Source: an uncultured Burkholderiales bacterium (GTDB lineage Bacteria > Pseudomonadota > Gammaproteobacteria > Burkholderiales > Burkholderiaceae_C). Taken from it: a stretch of 64,000 nt of DNA. Made by a program: the position numbers and the translations under genes. The notes below the pieces were generated by a model, which worked only from the letters and a program-made list of their open reading frames with translations, made no database searches and was not told the DNA's origin. This document shows, piece after piece, positions 49,407 to 59,390 of the stretch (its first letter is position 1; every line of letters begins with the position of its first letter). Where the stretch lies: assembly GCA_945952065.1 (NCBI GenBank), contig CAMFGY010000006.1:62001-126000 (forward strand), in the 5' to 3' direction.

Positions 49407-50659
49407 TGGCGCCCGAGTCCAGCGTGGAGCCGACTGACCGCCCGGCTCTGGTGGTTTTGAGCAGCTTGTTCCCGAGTGAGGCGCAGCCTGGGGCAGGCTT
49501 GTTTGTGCGTGAGCGCATGTTCAGGGTCGCCAAGTTGCTACCCTTGAGCGTGGTCTCGCCACGCGCTTGGTTTCCGGGGCAGAGCGTGTTGTCACGCTGG
49601 GGCTTTGGGAGCCGGCCACGTACGGCGGCCCATGAACAGCAGCAGCAAACGGTCTGGTTTCCTAAATTTCTATCGGTCCCCAAGCTGTTTCGTCGCATGG
49701 ATGCATGGATGATGGCCTTGGGGGCCTACCCACGCTTGAGGGCTTTGCAGCGCGCGGGTCGCTTGGATGTGCTGGATGCACACTTTGGCTACCCCGATGG
49801 GGCCGCTGCGGTCAAGCTGGGCCGCTGGCTGAAAGTGCCGGTGTGCATCACGCTGCGAGGCACCGAATTGCGTCATTCGCAAGACCCCTTTCTAGGGCCG
49901 CAGTTGCGAGCGGCCTTGTGCCAAGCGCAGCAGGTGTTCTCAGTGTCTGAATCCTTGCGACAGCTGGCCTTGAGCTTGGGGGCCGCGCCCGACAAGGTGA
50001 AGGTTGTGGGCAACGGGGTGGATCTGCAGCGCTTCCAAATTTTGGACAAAGCGCAGCAGCGCGCGCGTTTGCAACTGGACCCGAATGCGCCGGTGTTGAT
50101 CACGGTGGGCGGTTTGGTTGAGCGCAAAGGATTCCACCGCGTCATTGACTGTCTGCCCGAGCTCTTGAAGCAGTTCCCTGGTTTGACCTATCTCGTGGTG
50201 GGTGGTCCCAGTCCGGAGGGCGATTGGACAGAAAAGCTCAAGGCCCAGGTTCAGTCCTTGGGCTTGACGGAGCGGGTCCGCTTCATGGGGCCAGTCAAGC
50301 CGGATGATCTGGCTGGGCTGCTGAGTGCTGCGGATCTGTTTGTGCTGTCGACCCGCAACGAGGGCTGGGCCAATGTCTTTCTGGAAGCCATGGCGTGCGG
50401 CTTGCCGGTCGTGACCACCAATGTGGGTGGCAATGCGGAAGTGGTCAATCACGACTCGCTCGGCGAAGTGCTGCCCTTTGGGGATCATGAGCGCCTTTGC
50501 GCCGCCCTGGAGCGAGGCTTGCGCCGTGATTGGGACCGCCAAGCCATCCGGGCTTATGCGCAAAACAACACCTGGGATCGGCGTGTTGAAGTGCTCGTGC
50601 AGGAATTTCGTCGCATTCATTCGCAGGCCACAGCGGCAGGACGTGCGAAATCCTCATGA
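49403..50659 (+). CDS. glycosyltransferase family 4 protein
   Basis: GGLVERKGFHRVIDCLPELLKQFP, STRNEGWANVFLEAMACGLPVVTTNVGGNAE. Confidence 0.92.
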   Translation: MMAPESSVEPTDRPALVVLSSLFPSEAQPGAGLFVRERMFRVAKLLPLSVVSPRAWFPGQSVLSRWGFGSRPRTAAHEQQQQTVWFPKFLSVPKLFRRMDAWMMALGAYPRLRALQRAGRLDVLDAHFGYPDGAAAVKLGRWLKVPVCITLRGTELRHSQDPFLGPQLRAALCQAQQVFSVSESLRQLALSLGAAPDKVKVVGNGVDLQRFQILDKAQQRARLQLDPNAPVLITVGGLVERKGFHRVIDCLPELLKQFPGLTYLVVGGPSPEGDWTEKLKAQVQSLGLTERVRFMGPVKPDDLAGLLSAADLFVLSTRNEGWANVFLEAMACGLPVVTTNVGGNAEVVNHDSLGEVLPFGDHERLCAALERGLRRDWDRQAIRAYAQNNTWDRRVEVLVQEFRRIHSQATAAGRAKSS

Positions 50660-50714
50660 AATCGGGCCAAATGCCGATGCCTGTCTTTTGCGCTCAACGA
50701 GAGATTGCTTTGCC

Positions 50715-52067
50715 ATGAGCTCGATCTACACCTCTTTTGTTTCGGCCTTGGCCTTCCCCTTGCATGAAAAACTCAAGGGCCACAGCAGCGTTCAGATTCG
50801 CCGCGAGTTAGAAAAAACGCAGTGGATTCGTCCGCAGGAATTGGCTGAATTGCAATTGCGTCGACTGAATGCCTTGCTCAGCGAAGTCCGTAGCCATGTG
50901 CCTTTTTATCGGCAGCTCTTGCAAGAGCAAGGCATTGCGGCGCAAGGACTGAGCTCATTGGCGGACTTGCAAAAGCTGCCGTTCTTGACGAAGGCGGTGA
51001 TTCGCGCCAATACCGAAGCGATGAAGAGCGACAGGGCACGTGGGCTGGCGCGCTTCAACACCGGCGGGTCCTCGGGTGAGCCTTTGATTTTTTTCATCGG
51101 CAAAGAGCGCGTCAGCCACGATGTGGCCGCCAAGTGGCGTGCCACACGCTGGTGGGATGTCGATATTGGCGACCCCGAGATGGTGGTCTGGGGCTCCCCG
51201 ATTGAGTTGGGCAAACAAGACCGCATCAAAGCCATTCGAGACCGTCTCTTGCGTACCGAATTGCTGCCAGCCTTCGAGATGTCCAGCGCCAAACTGGACG
51301 GCTTCATCGCCGCCATTCGCAAGCGGCGCCCGCGTATGTTGTTTGGCTACCCTTCGGCACTCTCGCACATTGCCCGCCATGCGCAGGAGCGCGGCATTCG
51401 CATGGATGACTTGGGCATCAAGGTCGCCTTTGTCACCTCTGAGCGGCTCTATGACGAGCAACGCGAGCGGATTTCAACGGTGTTTGGCTGCCCCGTGGCC
51501 AATGGCTATGGTGGCCGCGATGCCGGCTTCATCGCGCACGAATGTCCATCGGGGGGCATACACCTGACGGCTGAAGACGTGATCGTTGAATTGGTCGACC
51601 CCCAGGGTCAAGTGGTCCCGAAGGGGCAGGCCGGGGAAATCGTGGTGACCCATTTGGCCACCTCAGACTTTCCCTTTATCCGCTACAAAACTGGCGATAT
51701 CGCCGTGATGGATGACAAGCTGTGCGCATGCGGCCGCGGCCTGCCGATGTTGAAAGAGATCCAGGGCCGGAGTACCGACTTTGTGATTGCCGCCGATGGC
51801 ACGGTGATGCATGGCTTGGCATTGATCTATGTCTTGCGTGACTTGGCGGGGCTGCGTTCCTTCAAAGTGATCCAACACAGCCGATCACATACGGAGGTGC
51901 AATTGTTGCCTGAGGCGGGTTTTGATGCTGTGACGGCCACCGAGCGCATCGTCCATCAATTCAAACTGCGTTTAGGCGCAGAAGTTCGCATCGAGGTTCG
52001 TGTCTTGGATGAAATTGCGCTCGAGAAGTCAGGCAAATTTCGCTACATCATCAGCCATGCAAGTTGA
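50715..52067 (+). CDS. PaaK/CapK-like phenylacetate-CoA ligase family protein
   Basis: NTGGSSGEPLIFF adenylate-forming motif, GYGGRDAGFIAHEC, YKTGDIAVMDDKLCACGRGLPMLKEIQGR. Confidence 0.9.
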   Translation: MSSIYTSFVSALAFPLHEKLKGHSSVQIRRELEKTQWIRPQELAELQLRRLNALLSEVRSHVPFYRQLLQEQGIAAQGLSSLADLQKLPFLTKAVIRANTEAMKSDRARGLARFNTGGSSGEPLIFFIGKERVSHDVAAKWRATRWWDVDIGDPEMVVWGSPIELGKQDRIKAIRDRLLRTELLPAFEMSSAKLDGFIAAIRKRRPRMLFGYPSALSHIARHAQERGIRMDDLGIKVAFVTSERLYDEQRERISTVFGCPVANGYGGRDAGFIAHECPSGGIHLTAEDVIVELVDPQGQVVPKGQAGEIVVTHLATSDFPFIRYKTGDIAVMDDKLCACGRGLPMLKEIQGRSTDFVIAADGTVMHGLALIYVLRDLAGLRSFKVIQHSRSHTEVQLLPEAGFDAVTATERIVHQFKLRLGAEVRIEVRVLDEIALEKSGKFRYIISHAS

Positions 52068-52102
52068 AGGATGCCTAAATATGAGTTTGAGGTCGAACTC
52101 AG

Positions 52103-53428
52103 ATGCGTGACGTTCTGATTGTTGGTCTTGTGATCTGGGGCTCGCTCGCGGCATTGCGACGCCCCTGGATCGGCGTGCTGCTCTGGACTTGGCTGAGCAT
52201 CATGAATCCCCATCGCTATACCTTCGGTTTTGCCTATAGCTTTCCCGTGGCGGCATTGGCTGCTGCATGCACATTGATTGGATTGGTCAGCACACGTGAC
52301 AAGCACAGCCCGATGGTGGACGCTCCTGTCACTTGGTTCGTGGTCTTTTGCTGCTGGATGACTTTGACTTGGCTGCTGGGCTTCGATGTCGATGGCGACT
52401 TTGACCAGTGGAAGAAAGTGATGAAGATCAATCTGATGCTTCTCGTCGGCCTGGCACTGATTCGAAGCAAGGTCCAGATCATGGCGCTCATGTGCGTGGT
52501 GGTGGCGTCTTTGGCCATCTTGGGCATCAAGGGCGGGATCTTCACTTTGCTACATGGGGGCAGTTACAGGGTATGGGGGCCACCTGGCTCATTTATCGAG
52601 GACAACAATGAGTTCGCTTTGTCCTTGGTGATGACCATTCCGCTGCTTCGTTTTCTTCAGTTGCAATCGCATTCCGCAGCGCTGCGTCGGGCCTTGGTGC
52701 TGGCGATGGGCTTGGTGGCTATTTCCGCCTTGGGCAGCCATTCCAGAGGGGCCCTGTTGGCCATTTGCTCCATGGCCTTGTTCTTGTGGCTGGGCAGCAA
52801 AAACAAGGTATCGATGGGGATTTTGCTGGTTGTGGTGGGCAGTTTGATGATCGGCTTCATGCCTGACGAGTGGAGTCAGCGCATGGATACGATCAAAACC
52901 TATGAGCAAGATGGCTCCGCCTTGGGGCGTATCAATGCATGGTGGCATGCTTGGAATATCGCGACGCATCGTCCGTTTGGCGTTGGCTTTAACCCGATCC
53001 AACCGGAGTTGGCTTTGGCTTATGCGCCTGACCCCTCGGACTTGCGGGCTGCCCACAGCATCTATTTCCAGGTCCTCGGCAATCATGGTTTTGTGGGTTT
53101 GTTTATCTTTCTTGGAATCTGGATTTCTACCTGGCGCAGCGCTTCGTGGATCATGAAACAGACACGCAACTTGTCAGAGCAAAAATGGTGTTATGACTTG
53201 GCGGTCATGTCGCAAGTCTCGTTGGTGGCGTATGCCGTTGGAGGCGCATTCTTGAGCTTGGCCTATTTTGATTTGCCCTACGAAATCATGCTGCTGGTGG
53301 CAGTGACCAGGCTTTGGGTGCAAAGGAAGGCCTGGCTTTCAGAGCCAGAGGCGTATCCGCGTGCACTGAGTGTGTTCAACAAGCCGCAAACGCCACAAGT
53401 CCAAACACTGACGGGAGGGAGGAAATGA
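52103..53428 (+). CDS. exosortase A system-associated putative O-glycosylation ligase (Wzy/O-ligase type, TIGR03097)
   Basis: Multi-TM Wzy_C-like ORF; MNPHRYTFGFAYSFPVA, SHSRGALLAI. Confidence 0.92.
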   Translation: MRDVLIVGLVIWGSLAALRRPWIGVLLWTWLSIMNPHRYTFGFAYSFPVAALAAACTLIGLVSTRDKHSPMVDAPVTWFVVFCCWMTLTWLLGFDVDGDFDQWKKVMKINLMLLVGLALIRSKVQIMALMCVVVASLAILGIKGGIFTLLHGGSYRVWGPPGSFIEDNNEFALSLVMTIPLLRFLQLQSHSAALRRALVLAMGLVAISALGSHSRGALLAICSMALFLWLGSKNKVSMGILLVVVGSLMIGFMPDEWSQRMDTIKTYEQDGSALGRINAWWHAWNIATHRPFGVGFNPIQPELALAYAPDPSDLRAAHSIYFQVLGNHGFVGLFIFLGIWISTWRSASWIMKQTRNLSEQKWCYDLAVMSQVSLVAYAVGGAFLSLAYFDLPYEIMLLVAVTRLWVQRKAWLSEPEAYPRALSVFNKPQTPQVQTLTGGRK

Positions 53429-54399
53429 TGCGCTTCCTTGGGTCAGCGTTGTTTCCGGGCGGGCCCCGTGCCAAGCTGTCAACCCTGATCTTCCATCGTG
53501 TACTGGCCCAGCAAGATGAGCTGTTTCCGAATGAAGCCGATGTCCATCGTTTCGAGCAAATCTGCGCTTGGTTGAAGCGTAGCTTTCAAGTCTTGCCGCT
53601 GGACCAGGCGGTGGATTTGTTGCGCGCGGGTCGACTTCCTGCGCGTGCCGTCTGCATCACCTTTGACGATGGTTATGCGGACAATCATGACTTGGCCATG
53701 CCAATTCTGCGCGCCTACGGACTGCCCGCCACTTTCTTCATCTCAACAGGCTATCTCGATGGCGGCCGTATGTGGAATGATTCGGTCATCGAGTCCTTCA
53801 GACGCACGAAGCTGACGGAGCTTGACCTGACTGGCTTGGACGGCGGAATTTGTTTAGGTCGCTTCGCTTTGCATCAAACGGCGCTCAGACGCGCTGCGAT
53901 CGACCAAGTGCTGCTGGGCATCAAGTACCTGCCTCCGCCGCTTCGTTTGCGTTTGACCGAAGTCATCGCAGAGCGCGCGCAGGTTCAGTTGCCGACCGAC
54001 TTGATGATGACATCGACCCAGGTCCAAGCAATGCGCGCCGCGGGCATGCAAATCGGTGCTCATACATCCACCCACCCGATTCTGGCCAAGTTGGATGCTG
54101 CTTCAGCAAGAGATGAAATCCTGCAAAGCAAGCAGTACTTGGAGGACTTGCTGCGCGAACCCATCGACCTGTTTGCTTACCCCAATGGCCAACCCGGCAA
54201 GGACTATTCGCCTGAGACAGCCACCGTTGTGAGGTCATTGGGTTTCAAAGCAGCGGTATCCACCGCCTGGGGGGCCGCTGATTCTCGGAACTCTGACCTG
54301 ATGCAATTGCCTCGATTCACACCTTGGGATCGCAGTGAATGGCGCTTCATGTTGCGCATGTGGGGCAATGCTTACCGACAAAACGTGGTGACTGTTTGA
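53425..54399 (+). CDS. polysaccharide deacetylase family protein
   Basis: NodB motifs CITFDDGYADNHDLAMPIL, GAHTSTHPILAKL; ATGA overlap with upstream gene. Confidence 0.92.
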   Translation: MMRFLGSALFPGGPRAKLSTLIFHRVLAQQDELFPNEADVHRFEQICAWLKRSFQVLPLDQAVDLLRAGRLPARAVCITFDDGYADNHDLAMPILRAYGLPATFFISTGYLDGGRMWNDSVIESFRRTKLTELDLTGLDGGICLGRFALHQTALRRAAIDQVLLGIKYLPPPLRLRLTEVIAERAQVQLPTDLMMTSTQVQAMRAAGMQIGAHTSTHPILAKLDAASARDEILQSKQYLEDLLREPIDLFAYPNGQPGKDYSPETATVVRSLGFKAAVSTAWGAADSRNSDLMQLPRFTPWDRSEWRFMLRMWGNAYRQNVVTV

Positions 54400-55406
54400 T
54401 GGCGGCAGGTATTCAAACGGGGTCCTCAACAGCCAAGCAGTCCGGGCTTGATCAAATCAAGTTCAGCATTCGCCGGCAGCAGACCGTACGCCTCAAGTAT
54501 CAACTGGGTGAGTGGGTGCTCGGTGCTTGGCATCCAGAACTGCTGGTCTTGGAGCCCGCAAGTTTTGACCAGCCTGCTTGGCCAGCTTCCGAGGCGGAAT
54601 TGAGCGCTTTGCTCACGGGCGCCTTGGATGGACTTCTTTGCCGCAAAGTGCCGGCGGCGTTCTGTGTACCGGGACTGGGGCGCTACGGTGCTTTGTTGCG
54701 CTACGTGTCGCACCGAGATGTCTTGCACTACGTTTCGGTGCAAGGGAGCTTCAGCGACTATTTGAAGACACAGTTCTCTCCGAAACCTCGGCAGAACCTA
54801 CAACGCTCCGTACGGCGTTTCGCCGAGCGGCAGGACGGCAAGGCCTCGTGGCAGGTGTACACGGCCGCAGAGGAAATGGAAGAATTCCTGCGTGAGGCGG
54901 TGGCAGTTTCTAAGCAGACCTATCAAACCCGTTTGCTAGATGCCGGCTTGCCTAGCGGTCCTGAGTTTCTGAAGGGCATACAGCGCTTGGCGCAAGACGG
55001 GCGGGCGCGGGGCTATTTGCTCAGAGATCAAGGGAAGGTCATTGCATTTGCGTGGTGTCGCCAGCAAGGAAACAGCCTTATTTACGACACGATTGGCTAT
55101 TTGCCCGAATTTGGCAACCTGTCTCCGGGCTCGGTACTGCTCTACCATATTCTCGAAGACGTCTTTGCTTCTGCCAAATATGGCATCTTGGATTTTGGCC
55201 CTGGAGAGGCACAGTACAAATCCTTGTTTGCAACGCACAGCCAGGAGTTTGTTGATCTCTATCTTTTGCGATCAACATTGAAAAACCGTATCTTGCTGGC
55301 AGGCCATTGGTTCATGAACCAACTCAGTACTGCCATTGGCGAGATCTTGGAGAGCTATGGCGTGAAAAAGCGAGTCAAGGCTTGGTTGAGGCGGCTGAAG
55401 GCTTAA
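54399..55406 (+). CDS. GNAT/BioF2-like (CelD/BcsL) acetyltransferase
   Basis: LKTQFSPKPRQNLQRSVRRF and ILDFGPGEAQYKSLFAT typical of PF13480; TGATG overlap with upstream gene. Confidence 0.85.
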   Translation: MAAGIQTGSSTAKQSGLDQIKFSIRRQQTVRLKYQLGEWVLGAWHPELLVLEPASFDQPAWPASEAELSALLTGALDGLLCRKVPAAFCVPGLGRYGALLRYVSHRDVLHYVSVQGSFSDYLKTQFSPKPRQNLQRSVRRFAERQDGKASWQVYTAAEEMEEFLREAVAVSKQTYQTRLLDAGLPSGPEFLKGIQRLAQDGRARGYLLRDQGKVIAFAWCRQQGNSLIYDTIGYLPEFGNLSPGSVLLYHILEDVFASAKYGILDFGPGEAQYKSLFATHSQEFVDLYLLRSTLKNRILLAGHWFMNQLSTAIGEILESYGVKKRVKAWLRRLKA

Positions 55407-55626
55407 ACAGTCATTGCAGGCATTCAGGGAGGCAATGTTGGGCATTGCGCTGATCCCAATTTGCCGCCGCCCCTGTATTTCTTTGCTCAGATCGCCGCGT
55501 TCACTTTGAGCACGGTGATGCAATCATCAGCGATCTATATCGCTGGCCGGTCCAACGCAGGAGGCCTCACTGTGAAGGCCGCAAGCTTCGGTGACTCTTG
55601 CATGCGGCATTCAGACGAAATGATGG

Positions 55627-56676
55627 CTACGCACCAATGAACATACGGCTGTTCTTGCCGAATATCTTTTGTGCAGCCTTGATCATTAGTACTGAAAACA
55701 GCAGCACTAAACCTGCATAGATGCCAAATACCCACAGATTGCCGGGCAGGTCTCCGCTGCCTTGCCCTGCATACATTTGTCCACGCAACAAATAAACGGT
55801 GCCCACTTTGATGAATGAAATAAAGTAGGCATGCACGAAGAAAATGCCAAAACTGACGTGGGCAATATAGTCAAGCCGGGTGCCAAGCTTGCCATGCCAG
55901 CGCAGGAGCGCAATCGTGATGAGCAAGGACATCGGTAGCTTCATCAACATAAGGTAGTGTGGAGGAACAGGCCAATCCAAGGTGTGCCCAGCCATCCCAA
56001 CCATACTCAAGAGAAGCAGCGGGAGCCAAAATTTTTGGGTCAATTGCTCACTCTTTTCCTGGTAGTGCGAAAAAGCCATGCCCATCATGTAGGCGGGTAA
56101 AAGATAAATGGCCTTGTCGATGGGGCCCAGCGGACCATCGCGTCCGATATAAATGGACAGCAGCCAAAGTGGCAATATCAGCCAATACAACACCGGGGCA
56201 CGTCGATCCAATGCAATGAACAGCGGCGCGACCAAGTAGAAGAGGGTGATGGTCGGAACAAACCACAGGGGGGTCAAGTGTTTGCCAGTGAGCAAAAATA
56301 GGCTTAATTGCTGCCAAACTGGGATGGTGTAAAACCAAGACCACATACCTTCCCGGTGCACAAGTTGCGTAAATATAAAAAGCGCCGGAATTGAAAGAAT
56401 CAAGTACGGAACGATGACCGTTTTGAGTTTTTGCTTCAGATAGTTCTTGAATTTGAACCTGGCGCTGAGATGTTGAAAAAGATAGCCGGCAATAAAGAAG
56501 AAGAAGATCGACGATTCATTGGCCACAGCGTCGAGTAAGCGATGCGTGATTGGATGTGCAGACCAGTCTAAAGAGGGAAGGGTATGGGCGCATACAATCA
56601 AGATGATGGCCACACCACGAAATACATGGATGTGGTGTTGAAAGCTCTCCTTGTGCAACATGTGTGGCTCTTTCAC
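55627..56676 (-). CDS. acyltransferase family 3 membrane protein
   Basis: FRGVAIILIVCAHTLPSLDW and about ten TM segments; start may be 56661. Confidence 0.88.
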   Translation of the reverse strand: MKEPHMLHKESFQHHIHVFRGVAIILIVCAHTLPSLDWSAHPITHRLLDAVANESSIFFFFIAGYLFQHLSARFKFKNYLKQKLKTVIVPYLILSIPALFIFTQLVHREGMWSWFYTIPVWQQLSLFLLTGKHLTPLWFVPTITLFYLVAPLFIALDRRAPVLYWLILPLWLLSIYIGRDGPLGPIDKAIYLLPAYMMGMAFSHYQEKSEQLTQKFWLPLLLLSMVGMAGHTLDWPVPPHYLMLMKLPMSLLITIALLRWHGKLGTRLDYIAHVSFGIFFVHAYFISFIKVGTVYLLRGQMYAGQGSGDLPGNLWVFGIYAGLVLLFSVLMIKAAQKIFGKNSRMFIGA

Positions 56677-56709
56677 GTTCGATCTTGAAGAATTGGGGAG
56701 GCTGGATTT

Positions 56710-57663
56710 TTAGAAGCGACGTTTCAATTGTTCTATATGCCGGCGAACTGTCGCTATCCCGGAGGCGCGGGGTAGCGCTGGGGCTTTTGTGGAGCCAAGC
56801 ACGGGCGGCTCAAAACATCCGACGTTAAAACGCTCAGGATTGCTAGATAAAAAGCTGCAGAGTTTTTCGAATCGATCGACGACCACCCAGTCTGGTAGCG
56901 ATGACTTGGCTTTCAGCATCTCGAAGTTATGTGAAACCCAGACAAACTCTTTTTGTCCCAGGGCCTCGGCACTGATCAGTGCGTCTCTCATCTCATCGAA
57001 ACCTGCCGCAGAGATTTGTGCTGGGCGCACGCAGCCCATGCCATCTCTGTACTTGCTCACAGGCACGCAGCGGACCTCGCCAATCTGCAGGGCAGCATTG
57101 CTTTTCCTATCAAAAGCGACATCCCGGCCGCTGATCGAAAAGCAGCCGTTGAGGCTGGAATCGAGATAAATGCCGTTGGCCGCCAGCGCCTGATAGGTAT
57201 TGGTATCGGCCGCGTAGCTCCCGGCTCTGAAGACGCTGGGCTGGTCCGCCCCTGCTTCGACCAATAGTTGTTTAGCAAGAGCGATTAGTTGGGTTTGCTC
57301 GTCTAAGTCGTAATAACACAGATGCTGTCTTTTGACCCGAGCACCAGGAAAGGGCAAGGGATTGAGTTCATCGCACCATTCAGGATGAATGTGTAATTGA
57401 ATATCTTGTCCGGCTGATTGAATCAGGCTGACAATCTGTGCTAAGTACTTGATGCCGAAGCGGGCTGCAAAAAGTGGCTCAATAAAGAAGACGGCCTTTA
57501 ATTGATTATTTTGCAGAGTCTCAAGAGTTCTTGGCAGTGCATATTCACCCGCTTTCGACCGACCATAGACATATCGATCGAACGCTGCGGGGAACTTTTG
57601 GTCCAACTGATTCCAACCATTGCACCAGACCTCGATATCAAAGCTCAGGATGACTCGCATCAC
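56710..57663 (-). CDS. polysaccharide deacetylase-like protein
   Basis: ILSFDIEVWCNGWNQ, LKAVFFIEPLFAARFG, IQLHIHPEWCDEL. Confidence 0.8.
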   Translation of the reverse strand: MMRVILSFDIEVWCNGWNQLDQKFPAAFDRYVYGRSKAGEYALPRTLETLQNNQLKAVFFIEPLFAARFGIKYLAQIVSLIQSAGQDIQLHIHPEWCDELNPLPFPGARVKRQHLCYYDLDEQTQLIALAKQLLVEAGADQPSVFRAGSYAADTNTYQALAANGIYLDSSLNGCFSISGRDVAFDRKSNAALQIGEVRCVPVSKYRDGMGCVRPAQISAAGFDEMRDALISAEALGQKEFVWVSHNFEMLKAKSSLPDWVVVDRFEKLCSFLSSNPERFNVGCFEPPVLGSTKAPALPRASGIATVRRHIEQLKRRF

Positions 57664-59390
57664 GCCGCTCGACCATCGCGAATGGCGAAGGAAGGTGCCT
57701 TTGCTCTAAGCCACTGCTCCAACATCATGAAAATCCAGACCTGTTCTCCATAGTAGCCTGGATGCTCTTTTAGTCGGATGTTCAGCAGTTGCTCAATGAA
57801 ATCGGGGCGCACAATGCCTCGCTGAGCCAAGGTTCGCAAAGAGTCCTCAGCCAGCGCCTTCAGTGCGGGCTTTTGCGTCATCCATACGCCAAAAGGAAGA
57901 CCAAACCCTTGCTTTTTCTTACTCAGAATTTCATCGGGGAGAAATCCGCGCAGCGCCTCCTTGAAGAACCAGCGCAGCTTCAAACCGCGAAGCTTGTAGC
58001 TATCGGGGAGTTTCAGAGAAAAGTCCAGGAGCGCAGTGTTGAGCATGGGGAAGCCCACATGGATGCCCGCAAGCTTGGTTGTTTCTCGCACTTTTGGCAG
58101 GTCACTCTCACCCAATGTGTAGCGCCAATCAAAAGCCAATGTGGCATTGAGTTCACTGGCGTGGCGATTTGAGTCCCAGACCGCCTGCTGATGTTGAGCA
58201 GGGGCGCCAATGTCGACTTGGCTCAGGAACTCTGGGCTGAGCATGTTCTGGATGCCCAAACGCAGCAGCAAGTTGTACATCTGCAGGCGGGCAGGCATGG
58301 GCACCATGGCCTGCTCGACATAACTATGGGCCTTTTTCAGCAGTGGCGTTTTTGCGGCCATGTTTGTCATCAGCAAAGGCTCCATCAGCCCCTTGCGCAG
58401 GGCGCCCGGTACATGCTGCCACCAGCCAAAAACACGTTGCTTGGCATAGCGGCTATTGCCGCCAAAAAGCTCATCGCCGCCATCACCGGCCAAGAGTTTG
58501 GTCACACCATCTTGACGAGCCATTTCTGCGCAATAAAAGGCAGGCAAAGCGGATGAATTGCCGAACGGCTGGTCGTAATGTGTCGCGACCGAAGGAATGC
58601 GGGCCGCCAAATCCTCCGGGCTGAAATAGAGCTCGTGGTGCTCGGTGCCGAAATGCTTGGCGGCAATGCGAGCAAACTCCATTTCGTCATAGCCGGCAGC
58701 GTCAAAACCGATGGAGTAGGTGGCGGGCTGTCTGCCGCTTGCTTCTCGAATCATCCCGGCGACGGTAGAGCTGTCCGTGCCACCACTCAAAAAACATGCG
58801 GGCTTGCTGCCGTCCAATTCATCTGCGACGGAGAGCTTCAGCAGTTCAAGGAATTCTTCTTGGGCCTGATTGAAACTCAGGCTGGCACTGGCTTCGAAGT
58901 GGGGGCGCCAGTAGGGCTCAAGCCGAAGTTGTCCCTGCTTAAAGAGAGCGAAATGTCCCGGGGGCAAGCGAAACACATTTTTGTAAATAGTTCGCGGTGA
59001 CGGGATGCAATGGAAGTACAGGTAGTCGAAGATGGCTTGAGGATCAATATCTTGTTCACCGTCAGCCAGCTCGTCTGCCCTTTGTGCGAAACGGATGTGG
59101 CCCCCATCGATTCGGTAGCAAAGGGTTTCGATGGCAAAACGGTCGACCGCCAGCACCACACTGCCGTCGCTGTTGTGCAGTCCAATGGCGAAACTGCCGC
59201 CGACTTCCTTCAATTGCGCTTGAATGTGCGCGTGCGAGGCACCCTCGGTACCGAACAAAAAGTTTGTCCAGTGGTCTTGTGCTGCGTTCGGTTCAGTGGC
59301 TGCTTGCAGTGTTTGAACCGTGTTGGAGGGAAAGCGAGGGCGACCGGCCAAAAGAGGTTTCACTGGAGTCGTTGGGTGAAAAGAGTTCAT
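57660..59390 (-). CDS. asparagine synthase-related protein without N-terminal glutaminase Cys
   Basis: FLSGGTDSSTVAGMI PP-loop and LLAGDGGDELFGG; N-terminus MNSFHPTTPVKP instead of MCGI. Confidence 0.9.
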   Translation of the reverse strand: MNSFHPTTPVKPLLAGRPRFPSNTVQTLQAATEPNAAQDHWTNFLFGTEGASHAHIQAQLKEVGGSFAIGLHNSDGSVVLAVDRFAIETLCYRIDGGHIRFAQRADELADGEQDIDPQAIFDYLYFHCIPSPRTIYKNVFRLPPGHFALFKQGQLRLEPYWRPHFEASASLSFNQAQEEFLELLKLSVADELDGSKPACFLSGGTDSSTVAGMIREASGRQPATYSIGFDAAGYDEMEFARIAAKHFGTEHHELYFSPEDLAARIPSVATHYDQPFGNSSALPAFYCAEMARQDGVTKLLAGDGGDELFGGNSRYAKQRVFGWWQHVPGALRKGLMEPLLMTNMAAKTPLLKKAHSYVEQAMVPMPARLQMYNLLLRLGIQNMLSPEFLSQVDIGAPAQHQQAVWDSNRHASELNATLAFDWRYTLGESDLPKVRETTKLAGIHVGFPMLNTALLDFSLKLPDSYKLRGLKLRWFFKEALRGFLPDEILSKKKQGFGLPFGVWMTQKPALKALAEDSLRTLAQRGIVRPDFIEQLLNIRLKEHPGYYGEQVWIFMMLEQWLRAKAPSFAIRDGRAA

